A stretch of DNA of 64,000 bases, taken from an uncultured Pirellula sp. (GTDB lineage: Bacteria > Planctomycetota > Planctomycetia > Pirellulales > Pirellulaceae). The DNA is taken from NCBI GenBank assembly GCA_903892355.1, contig CAITIE010000064.1, positions 124,001-188,000 on the forward strand, given 5' to 3'. Positions 45,496 through 52,751 of the stretch are shown here, in pieces. A program made the position numbers and the translations under genes. The notes beneath the pieces were generated by a model, which was not told the origin of the DNA, did not search any database, and worked only from the letters and a program-made list of their open reading frames with translations. How positions within the stretch are numbered: position 1 is the first letter of the stretch; every line of letters starts with the position of its first letter.

Positions 45496-46701
45496 ATGGA
45501 CATTCATACCTTGACCCGTGAGCTGCAATTGGACAACGGCAGCAAAATTGTAATGCTCGTCGCGGATGGTCTTGGCGGATTGCCGATGAGTCCAGGTGGA
45601 TTGACCGAATTGGAAACAGCGAAAACGCCCAACTTGGATGCTCTCGCCGCGCTCGGCGTCCAAGGTGCCAGCATTCCGGTGAAACCGGGGATCGCTCCTG
45701 GGAGTGGTCCAGGGCACTTGGGCCTATTCGGCTACGATCCGTTGCACTACCAAATCGGTCGAGGTGCCTTGGAAGCCACCGGGATCGGGTTCGAGCTCAA
45801 AGAAGGTGACGTCGCAATCCGATGCAACTTTTGCACCATCGACGCGTCGGGCAAGATTACCGATCGCCGCGCTGGTCGAATCAGCAGCGAAGAAAGCGCA
45901 CCCCTCGCGATCTCGCTTCGACAAATCAAAATTCCGGGCGTAGAGATTTTCGTAGAACCCGTGAAAGAGCACCGATTCGTCGTTGTCTTTCGCGCTCCGG
46001 GCCTCGGTGGCAACGTCGCCGACACCGACCCGCAACAGACTGGAGTGGCTCCTCTCGATCCGGTTGCCCAAAACCCACAAAGCCAACGGACTGCCGAAAT
46101 CGCCAAAGAGTTCCTCGCACAAGCGAAGAAGATACTCGCTGGGCATCCGAAAGCCAATTTTCACACCATGCGAGGCTTCGCTAATAAGCCATCATTGCCG
46201 AGCTACAAGGAAGTTTACGGCCTCCGAGCTGCAGCCATTGCCGTTTATCCCATGTACAAAGGTCTCGCGCGACTCGTCGGGATGGATATTGTTGGCCAAG
46301 CTCAAACGCTCCAAGAGCAGATCGATGTCCTGAAACAGAACTGGGACAAGTACGATTTTTTCTTCATCCACTTCAAATACACCGATAGCACGGGTGAAGA
46401 TGGTAACTTCACGGAAAAGGTCGCTCGCATTGAAGAGCTCGATGCGATCATGCCGCAAATCAAGGCACTCAAGCCAGAAGTTTTGATCGTTACCGGGGAC
46501 CACAGCACTCCGAGCTATCTCAAGAGTCACTCGTGGCATCCGGTACCAACCCTATTGGTTTCCGATTGCTGCCGACCTGACCCGCACAAGGCGTTCAATG
46601 AAACGACTTGCATCACCGGTGGTTTGGGGCATTTCGAAGCTCAGTACCTGATGGCATTGGCCCTTTCCAATGCAGGCCGTATGGGCAAGTACGGGGCATA
46701 G
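45496..46701 (+). CDS. apgM: Cofactor-independent phosphoglycerate mutase, archaeal type
   Basis: A 401-residue alkaline-phosphatase-superfamily enzyme interconverting 3- and 2-phosphoglycerate. The ApgM family motifs are VMLVADGLGGLPM, TAKTPNLDALA, GSGPGHLGLFGYDP, GRGALEATGIG, KYTDSTGEDGN and TGDHSTPS with the metal-binding Asp/His residues. Length and motif order fit the ApgM rather than the GpmI family. ATG 45496 (MDIHTLTREL) is preferred; an ATG at 45484 is nearly as good. It is followed by a strong terminator and appears monocistronic. Confidence 0.93.
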   Translation: MDIHTLTRELQLDNGSKIVMLVADGLGGLPMSPGGLTELETAKTPNLDALAALGVQGASIPVKPGIAPGSGPGHLGLFGYDPLHYQIGRGALEATGIGFELKEGDVAIRCNFCTIDASGKITDRRAGRISSEESAPLAISLRQIKIPGVEIFVEPVKEHRFVVVFRAPGLGGNVADTDPQQTGVAPLDPVAQNPQSQRTAEIAKEFLAQAKKILAGHPKANFHTMRGFANKPSLPSYKEVYGLRAAAIAVYPMYKGLARLVGMDIVGQAQTLQEQIDVLKQNWDKYDFFFIHFKYTDSTGEDGNFTEKVARIEELDAIMPQIKALKPEVLIVTGDHSTPSYLKSHSWHPVPTLLVSDCCRPDPHKAFNETTCITGGLGHFEAQYLMALALSNAGRMGKYGA

Positions 46702-46786
46702 ACGCGCTGGGGCTTACTCGCAGCGTGCCCCATTCGAAGGGTAGCAGTTCGCTGGGAATCCCTAAGTTACCCTCGCTCGTTGTAAA

Positions 46787-46832
46787 AAGAAAAACCTCGC
46801 GAACGGATCAATGGATCCTTGCGAGGTTTTTT
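46787..46832 (+). terminator. Intrinsic terminator after apgM
   Basis: A 10-bp stem (46791-46800 with 46821-46830) carries a 20-base loop that itself can fold on a GGATC/GATCC pair, and it is followed by a T-run on the + strand. It begins 86 bp after the apgM stop. The A-run before the stem also allows action on the opposite strand. Confidence 0.85.
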
Positions 46833-46983
46833 CGTAGATTCACTTGCACGTGCTCAGGCGATCAGGGACGCCACCGACCCAACTCAAGGCTAACCCGTTG
46901 CCGGAATATACCTGTTTTCGAGACGCCCAACCCCCGCCTGCGTGCTAGCATTTTCCAGTTGTGTGCGACTGAGCTGGTACCTG

Positions 46984-47211
46984 TTAACGGCGCGACTTCG
47001 CTTCTTCCCGGTCTGCCTTGAGAGCAGCGGTTTCATTCGCGAGTTTGTTCTCAGATCCGGCGGGGAAATACTGAATATCGTCGATCAGGTAGTAAGGGCT
47101 TGGCAGCGTTTGACCAGCAATATGCACTTGGCAACCACTGCTCATAGAGATTCCGCAAACTGCGGTTGCTGCGATCATCCACCATCCCGACGTCGATTTG
47201 CTGGCTTTCAT
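46984..47211 (-). CDS. Small planctomycete-type lipoprotein
   Basis: A 75-residue protein with an N-terminal Lys start (MKASKSTSGWW), a hydrophobic core and a cysteine at residue 28 in SMSSGCQVHIAG, a lipobox-like site. The mature part has GQTLPSPYYLIDDIQYFPAG and a charged C-terminal helix. I recall similar short proteins with this TLPSPYYL segment in planctomycete genomes, annotated only as membrane or secreted proteins. The start at ATG 47211 puts the signal at the terminus; the frame continues to 47265. Confidence 0.75.
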   Translation of the reverse strand: MKASKSTSGWWMIAATAVCGISMSSGCQVHIAGQTLPSPYYLIDDIQYFPAGSENKLANETAALKADREEAKSRR

Positions 47212-47367
47212 TGTTCCATTCCATCCCTGGACTAGTCGTTGAGCGCCTGGCACATGCGATGCCACGTAACGCCATGGTTGTTGGTATCGGAACTTCCGAA
47301 TGTTCGCTTGAGGGAAACTTTACCGAATGGAACTCAAATTCGGCACCACTTGAAATCCTCGGGATGG

Positions 47368-47799
47368 TCACTTCTTGGGGATCAACGCAGCCGGGTCGAT
47401 ATCGAGTGCCGCTTGATATGCCGATCTCGATTCTGCTTCGTTGCCCTGCTTCGCCAAAAGATATCCTTTAGCGATTTGCAGGCTTGCTTCGTTCGGTGAG
47501 CCTTGCTCGGCCAGATCAATGTCTGCTTTTGCTTTGTCAAATTCACTGGATGCCGCGTAGCATCTGGATCGCATCAAAAGCGCCGTCGCGAATTGGTCAG
47601 CAGTTAAGCTACCGGATTGAATGGCTGATTCGAGTTTTGGCAAAGCCTGAGAATAGTCATCGTCGTTCAACAATGGAACTGCTTCATCGAACGCGACTTG
47701 CGCGGTCCGAACGGCAATGGTCGAGCTTTCGCCCATGCAACCAATGCAGCAGAGGTAGCAAACAATTAAAATACGGGTGGCAGCGAACTTCGATTGCAT
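47368..47799 (-). CDS. Lipoprotein with TPR-like repeats
   Basis: A 143-residue protein with a short signal (RILIVCYLCCIGCMG; Cys-rich, likely lipidated). It is followed by helical pairs that look like two or three tetratricopeptide units: FDEAVPLLNDDDYSQALPKL, FATALLMRSRCYAASSEFDKA and LQIAKGYLLAKQGNEAESRS. TPR domains bind partner proteins; the partner is unknown. It starts 16 bp after the stop of the DUF1559 gene and is probably co-transcribed with it, so the two may act together at the envelope. Confidence 0.8.
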   Translation of the reverse strand: MQSKFAATRILIVCYLCCIGCMGESSTIAVRTAQVAFDEAVPLLNDDDYSQALPKLESAIQSGSLTADQFATALLMRSRCYAASSEFDKAKADIDLAEQGSPNEASLQIAKGYLLAKQGNEAESRSAYQAALDIDPAALIPKK

Positions 47800-47815
47800 C
47801 TGTTAATTCTCAATT

Positions 47816-48964
47816 TTACTCATCAATCATCGCAACTTCGCCGCCATCGCGAGTTCCTACTGCTCTCCAAACGACTAAATCGATGGAATCACTGACGAAT
47901 CGCACAGAGCCATCCCCCATCGTAGCATTCACACCCCCTGTGTGCTTGCTTCGAGCAGAAATGATGGCATGTTCGCCCGGAGCGTCAGGGATAGCACTTC
48001 GAGTACCGCAGTCGATCGATTTCCAATTGGGTGTAGCCACGTGGTTGTACATGGTGCTGCTGTAGAATCCGAATGGCCAACCGTTTGAGAAATCGGTGCC
48101 TTCTAGCCATCGCCCCATCGAATTGAAATTGAATCCACCGTTCACTTGGGGTGCCATCGAGCCGCAATTTTGCATCATCACGTCAGCATCGACGAGACCT
48201 TGGGGCCGAGACAACATGTTGGTTACGTCTTCAAGTGTCGGTAGGCCGGTCAACGGCTTTCCGCTCCCCTTTGTCCTTTCTGAAAAAAAGACCGTATTCG
48301 ACAAACCATCTGTGAACGCGGACCCTTTCAGAGCCGACCCCATCGTGAACGCACCATTCCCCCTTGAAGAAAATCCTGCAGGAGACATTGCGGCTAGGTC
48401 ATTGCGATCGGATCCTTGCGACCCTCCGAAAGGGGTCGAACCACCAAAGTTGTACCGATAGTTATTCTCGGTGATTACCTTGCCTGTGTTGGGGCATGAT
48501 GGGCACAAGAAAAGGCCGGCAGCGGTTGCATACGCTTGGTAATTGGCATTGACTGGAACCAAGCCGCCACCGGTCGTCATGCGTACTGCCGTCGGCTTAC
48601 CAAAATCGATCATGTTGTAAATGTTCCCCTGCTCCATGTAGGGGAGGATAAAGGTATGCACGGATCGAAATCCGGTAAATGAACCTGGAGCGAGGGTGGT
48701 TGGGTATGTGGTGTAACTCCGCTGGACAACGCCATTGATTGTGTAGTCTGGGGACAAGCGGCCTGGCGGGTACCGTTTCATTGCCGCTTCATAATTGGCC
48801 GTCGCTAAGCCCATTTGACGTATGTTGTTGGAGCACTGCATTCGTCGGGCAGCCTCCCTCGCCGCTTGGACCGCAGGTAGCAACAATCCCACCAACACTC
48901 CGATGATGGCGATGACAACTAGTAACTCAACGAGCGTAAAGCCTTGTTTGGTTGGTCTTCGCAT
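47816..48964 (-). CDS. DUF1559 prepilin-like protein
   Basis: A 382-residue protein with a type IV prepilin N-terminus: short basic leader MRRPTKQG, then FTLVELLVVIAIIGVLVG. The continuation LLLPAVQAAREAARRMQCSN is the hallmark of DUF1559 (SBP_bac_10) proteins, massively expanded in planctomycetes. The C-terminal H-x9-DG-type motif is HTGGVNATMGDGSVRFVSD. These are presumably pseudopilins processed by a prepilin peptidase, exported and assembled or retained at the membrane; no specific role is established. ATG 48964 is set by the prepilin leader. Confidence 0.95.
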   Translation of the reverse strand: MRRPTKQGFTLVELLVVIAIIGVLVGLLLPAVQAAREAARRMQCSNNIRQMGLATANYEAAMKRYPPGRLSPDYTINGVVQRSYTTYPTTLAPGSFTGFRSVHTFILPYMEQGNIYNMIDFGKPTAVRMTTGGGLVPVNANYQAYATAAGLFLCPSCPNTGKVITENNYRYNFGGSTPFGGSQGSDRNDLAAMSPAGFSSRGNGAFTMGSALKGSAFTDGLSNTVFFSERTKGSGKPLTGLPTLEDVTNMLSRPQGLVDADVMMQNCGSMAPQVNGGFNFNSMGRWLEGTDFSNGWPFGFYSSTMYNHVATPNWKSIDCGTRSAIPDAPGEHAIISARSKHTGGVNATMGDGSVRFVSDSIDLVVWRAVGTRDGGEVAMIDE

Positions 48965-49124
48965 GAAATTGTCTACTTCAAAAGACTTGCAGTTGCTGGG
49001 GGAGTTCTTCTCTAGTTGGAAACATGTTCTAGACACTGCCCATAGTACAGTTAAGTCAACCAAGATCAAGTATCAAAATAGCACCCGGGGGGGAGGGATG
49101 TGGCAGCCAAAAGTCCTCAAAAAG

Positions 49125-49160
49125 GCTGCCGTTATGAAGCTGCCGTTATGAAGTTGCCGT
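49125..49160. repeat. 14-bp tandem repeat, 2.6 copies
   Basis: The unit GCTGCCGTTATGAA is present at 49125-49138 and 49139-49152, then a partial diverged copy to 49160. It lies in the 263-bp gap between the DUF1559 start and the phosphatase stop, where I see no gene. Confidence 0.9.
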
Positions 49161-49227
49161 GGAAAAACTGTGTTGGAAAGGTCGAGTTAGATCGCGTTTT
49201 CCAGGTTGTTTTGGCTGGGTATCCCAA

Positions 49228-50916
49228 TTAACGATTTCTGCCGACGATGACCAAGCACATGTCGTCTTCTTGCTCGCACCCGATGATGTGCTGCTTGACG
49301 CGACTGATCAATTCTTCGCCAGCTTTGGTGACGTCCCCTTTCGCGACTTCGATATGTTGCCGAACCCGTTCGATGGAGAACTGTTCATGCCGCGAGTTGG
49401 GAGCTTCAAAGATCCCATCGGTGTACATGGTCAAGCTCTCACCGGGATGCAATTCGATCTCTAAGGAATCGAACTCGATATCGGACATGATCCCGAGTGG
49501 CGGGCCACCGATTTCGGAACCCGGTTCGGTGACGATTCCATCTTTGGTGTACATGATCGGCGGCATATGCCCCGCGATCACAATCGTGGCCTTGTGCGCA
49601 GCTTTGTCCAGGACGATCACCGACATGGTGATAAATCGCTCTGCTTCGAGAGCAGTGATACGATCGTTGAGTTGGGCCATCGCCTTTCGTGGATCATCGA
49701 TCGTCGCAAATGCAAAGCGTGCTTCGGCGGAGAGTTTCGCCATGAACATGGCCGCGGCAACACCGTGTCCGACGACGTCAGCTAGCGCGATCACGATACG
49801 ATTCTCGTCGAGTTCGAGGTAATCGAAATAATCGCCACCGATCTGCTGAGCGGGATTGTAGTACTGGTAGAACGAGTACTCAGGAATGTCTGGGGAGCGG
49901 CGAGGCAAAAAGGCCATCTGCACCTGCCTGGCCAATTCGAGGTCTTGTTCGACGAGTTTTTGCGCCACCATCCGTTCGTGGAGCTGTGCGTTTTCAATCG
50001 CGATCCCTGCTTGGTTGGCGACACCGACGAGGATCTCGAGATCTTTGGCTTCAAAGCCCCCTTTTTGCTGTACGGTGTCGATTTGAATTGCACCGATGGA
50101 TTCGCCTTCGCTATCGAGGAGCGGTGCGACAATCATCGAGCGAATTTTGAAGTCGGCGACGCTTTGGCTACCGTCGAATCGCGAGTCGCTTCCCGCATCG
50201 AGCGAGATGATTGCTTCTTTGGATTGCATCACCTCTCTAAGGACGGTTCTCGAGATTCGCAGTTTTTCTTCTTGATCCGGACGACGGGCCTTGCTCCAAC
50301 GCGGCGCAATGTTGCCGGTTTCATCTTTGAGCACAATGAAACCGCGGTCAGCTTGGATAAAGATCGCGAAGAGAGAATCCAATACCTTGGGAAGGACTTC
50401 CTCGAGCGAGACTGCTTTTCCGAGGCTCTTCATGATCTCGAGGATCGCTGCGAGCCGAGCCTCTGCGGAAGCGGCGAGTTGGACGCCAAACTGACTACCG
50501 CGAACATCGATCTTTCCGGTGACAGAGCGAGCCCCTACATCCGATTCCTCGTCGTCGACAAACTCGATTCCTAGGTTGGAGTTTGGTTTTGCGCTTGCTG
50601 AAGAAACCGTCAATCCGCTGGCTTCGGCTTCTTCGCAGTACTCCAACTCGATATCGCAGATGCGAATGGTGTCCCCATTTTGAAGCCGGGTAGCGCCCGA
50701 GATTAGCTTGCCATTCACAAACGTGCCGTTGCGGCTCCCAAGATCCTCAATCAAATACCCATCGGAGGACTGGATCGTTTTTGCGTGCTGTCGCGACACG
50801 GCGCCACTTTCCAGCACGATGTCACATTCAGGGTGACGTCCCATAACGTACTCAGGTCGATCCAATTGAATGCGTCGTCCGAGTGCTGGGCCAGAGATGG
50901 TATCGAAGTAGGGCAT
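49228..50916 (-). CDS. FHA-GAF-SpoIIE/RsbU-type serine phosphatase
   Basis: A 562-residue cytoplasmic signalling protein. An N-terminal FHA domain (residues 1 to about 97) has GRHPECDIVLESGAVSRQHA and DLGSRNGTFVNGK, which bind phosphothreonine. A GAF domain spans about 155-315. The C-terminal PP2C-type SIGMA phosphatase (about 345-560) shows QIGGDYFDYLELD, IALADVVGHGVAAAMFM, VIAGHMPPIMY and TMYTDGIFEAPN with the metal-binding aspartates. It likely couples Ser/Thr kinase signalling to a partner-switch (anti-sigma antagonist) module encoded elsewhere. Confidence 0.93.
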   Translation of the reverse strand: MPYFDTISGPALGRRIQLDRPEYVMGRHPECDIVLESGAVSRQHAKTIQSSDGYLIEDLGSRNGTFVNGKLISGATRLQNGDTIRICDIELEYCEEAEASGLTVSSASAKPNSNLGIEFVDDEESDVGARSVTGKIDVRGSQFGVQLAASAEARLAAILEIMKSLGKAVSLEEVLPKVLDSLFAIFIQADRGFIVLKDETGNIAPRWSKARRPDQEEKLRISRTVLREVMQSKEAIISLDAGSDSRFDGSQSVADFKIRSMIVAPLLDSEGESIGAIQIDTVQQKGGFEAKDLEILVGVANQAGIAIENAQLHERMVAQKLVEQDLELARQVQMAFLPRRSPDIPEYSFYQYYNPAQQIGGDYFDYLELDENRIVIALADVVGHGVAAAMFMAKLSAEARFAFATIDDPRKAMAQLNDRITALEAERFITMSVIVLDKAAHKATIVIAGHMPPIMYTKDGIVTEPGSEIGGPPLGIMSDIEFDSLEIELHPGESLTMYTDGIFEAPNSRHEQFSIERVRQHIEVAKGDVTKAGEELISRVKQHIIGCEQEDDMCLVIVGRNR

Positions 50917-51378
50917 GGAAAAGGCTCAAAAGGTACTTAACGGAATTGAAGGTGTGATGTTGCGGATCGAGTTCCCGATCCTTGACGCGGGTGGCACAGC
51001 CTGGTCGGGGGCCTGAATCCGCCCCAATGATACCCGCAATCACCCGGTATCGGGAGGAGCATCTCGGCGAAGTGAATCAGTCATCGTGCACGCGGGATAC
51101 TCTTACCAGGTCTGGTTTTCGCACTCATTGTTGAGACAAATTGCCTCGATAAACGTTGGATTTTGTAGCTCTGGAAGGAGAGGGCAATTTGTCGCGATCG
51201 TCGGTAAAGGCCCGGATTGGGTTGAGGTTCCTTGGGTTTGAGGCGATATTGTAGTTCGGCGGGATGAGCGTGCAGCGGTACTCTTCTGCAGAGATCCTTC
51301 TGCAGAGATTCTGCTTCAGAGTTGGTGCAGGAACGCAACACCCGGGCCAATTCCTTTCGGCCACCCCACACGGGAATT
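50917..51378. other. Divergent intergenic region upstream of the cbb3-maturation genes
   Basis: This 460-bp region separates the phosphatase and the fixH-like gene. I see no gene in it; a 125-aa minus-strand frame is Arg-rich and unsupported. It contains a 14-bp tandem duplication (51283-51296, 51297-51310). I looked for an FNR-type TTGAT-N4-ATCAA site, expected for micro-oxic control, and saw none. Confidence 0.5.
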
Positions 51379-51882
51379 ATGTTCACAGCTTCGAAAACTA
51401 CGGAACGGCGAGCAGCCCGTTTTTGGATCGCCTTCATCCTCGGATTGATGGGGATCAATCTGGGAGTTGCGGCAATGGCGATCTGGATGTCGATCGGCGA
51501 CCCGTCGTTTCGGCCGATGCCTGAATATGGTGAGCATGCTATCGACTGGCAAGCTCGAAAGAACCTTCAGTCGCAATCGGACGCATTGAATTGGAAAACA
51601 AACGTGGAGCGTTCGTTGACGCCCTCTGGAATTATTCTCGAGATTGCAGACTCGAATGGTGAACCGGTGGTTGGCTGTACCGGTTCGATCCATGCTTATC
51701 ACTTCACCAGGGCCAATGCGCATCGCAAAGTGCATGTTGTCCCTGTCGCAGATAGGCCGGGTATTTATCTCGCGCCGATGGATGTGTCTCTCGATGGTCG
51801 TTGGCAAGTCACCGTTGAGTTGAAGAGGGGGGCCGACGAGAAGTTCTTTCTCGATCGAACGATGGATTGGAGCAAAACATGA
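51379..51882 (+). CDS. FixH/CcoH-family cbb3 oxidase assembly protein
   Basis: A 167-residue protein with one N-terminal membrane helix (about residues 14-36, FWIAFILGLMGINLGVAAMA) and a periplasmic beta-sandwich of the FixH type (IDWQARKNLQSQSDAL, ANAHRKVHVVPVADRPG, DGRWQVTVEL). CcoH stabilises the assembling cbb3-type oxidase. ATG 51379 starts directly before the basic N-terminus. Its TGA overlaps the next ATG (ATGA), and the following genes encode a SafE-like protein, CcoI and CcoS, which confirms the assignment. Confidence 0.88.
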   Translation: MFTASKTTERRAARFWIAFILGLMGINLGVAAMAIWMSIGDPSFRPMPEYGEHAIDWQARKNLQSQSDALNWKTNVERSLTPSGIILEIADSNGEPVVGCTGSIHAYHFTRANAHRKVHVVPVADRPGIYLAPMDVSLDGRWQVTVELKRGADEKFFLDRTMDWSKT

Positions 51883-52748
51883 TGCAGTTGCTAATCGCTG
51901 TTTTCTTCGCATCCATTTTGGGGTCGGTGCATTGTGTCGGTATGTGTGGCCCGTTTGTCTTATTAGCAACGGGAAGGTCCGAGTCGTGCAGGGCGGGCTC
52001 CATGCAGCGAACGATTCGAATGAGTTGTTATCATGTGGGGCGTCTGACCACCTACCTCATCCTAGGGGTGGCGATGGGGGCGATTGGTGCAGCGACGGAT
52101 GGGTTGGCTGGTAATTTGGGATACGCCAACGTCGCCGCTCGAGTTGTTGGAGCGGTGATGATTGTCTTGGGTGTGAGTCGATTGATGCACTGGTTGCTGG
52201 CCAGCAAGAGCAACGTCCAGCACAGCGTTTTGTGGGCTCGTTGGAACCAGTTGGTGGCTTCTGTTCGGAAACGATTACCGATGCAATCACCCTACAGCGC
52301 AGCGTATTCGTGGGGACTGGTAAGTACCTGGTTGCCCTGTGGTTGGCTTGCTATTTTCGCGATTGCCGCAGCGGGTGCTGGAGGGATTCCTCGGAGCATG
52401 GCGTTGATGGCAGCATTTTGGGTTGGGACGCTTCCCCTGTTATCTCTTGTGGCGTTTGGCGCTAGCATACTCGGCCCGGCGGTGCATCGTTGGATACAGC
52501 CCGCAGCCGCATGCGTTTTGATCGCGTTTGGCATCTACACTGCCACTAGCCGTGCAAGCATTGATTTGGGATCGATCCAAGGCGTCGCTATAAAGGATCG
52601 CTCGGAACTTACGGAGCAATCAATGAACGTCGAGCCGGCAATCAGTGTCGATGCGCTCAAGGTGCTGACTTCGCAGGAACTTCCATGCTGCGAGGTGAAC
52701 GACGCAGTCGGATCCAAAGTTGCGGATCAGGATCCTGATGGGAATTGA
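51879..52748 (+). CDS. TauE/SafE-like (DsbD_2) membrane protein of the cco cluster
   Basis: A 289-residue membrane protein with six or seven helices. The first helix carries SVHCVGMCGPF, the HCxGMCG signature of the cytochrome-biogenesis/SafE-like family found next to ccoI in many bacteria and linked to copper or thiol handling. A second half-repeat contains STWLPCGWLAIFAIAAA with another Cys. The C-terminal about 60 residues are soluble and Cys-containing (ELPCCEVND). ATG 51879 overlaps the fixH stop. It precedes ccoI by 3 bp. Confidence 0.87.
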   Translation: MMQLLIAVFFASILGSVHCVGMCGPFVLLATGRSESCRAGSMQRTIRMSCYHVGRLTTYLILGVAMGAIGAATDGLAGNLGYANVAARVVGAVMIVLGVSRLMHWLLASKSNVQHSVLWARWNQLVASVRKRLPMQSPYSAAYSWGLVSTWLPCGWLAIFAIAAAGAGGIPRSMALMAAFWVGTLPLLSLVAFGASILGPAVHRWIQPAAACVLIAFGIYTATSRASIDLGSIQGVAIKDRSELTEQSMNVEPAISVDALKVLTSQELPCCEVNDAVGSKVADQDPDGN

Positions 52749-52751
52749 GCC

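Noticed and set aside
50917-51378. FNR/Anr-type operator before the cbb3-maturation genes
   Set aside because: The closest palindrome (TTGT-TGAG-ACAA) does not match the TTGAT-N4-ATCAA consensus.
51081-51458. 125-codon minus frame upstream of the fixH-like gene
   Set aside because: Arg/Ser-rich composition, no ribosome-binding site, and it overlaps the fixH-like coding start on the other strand.
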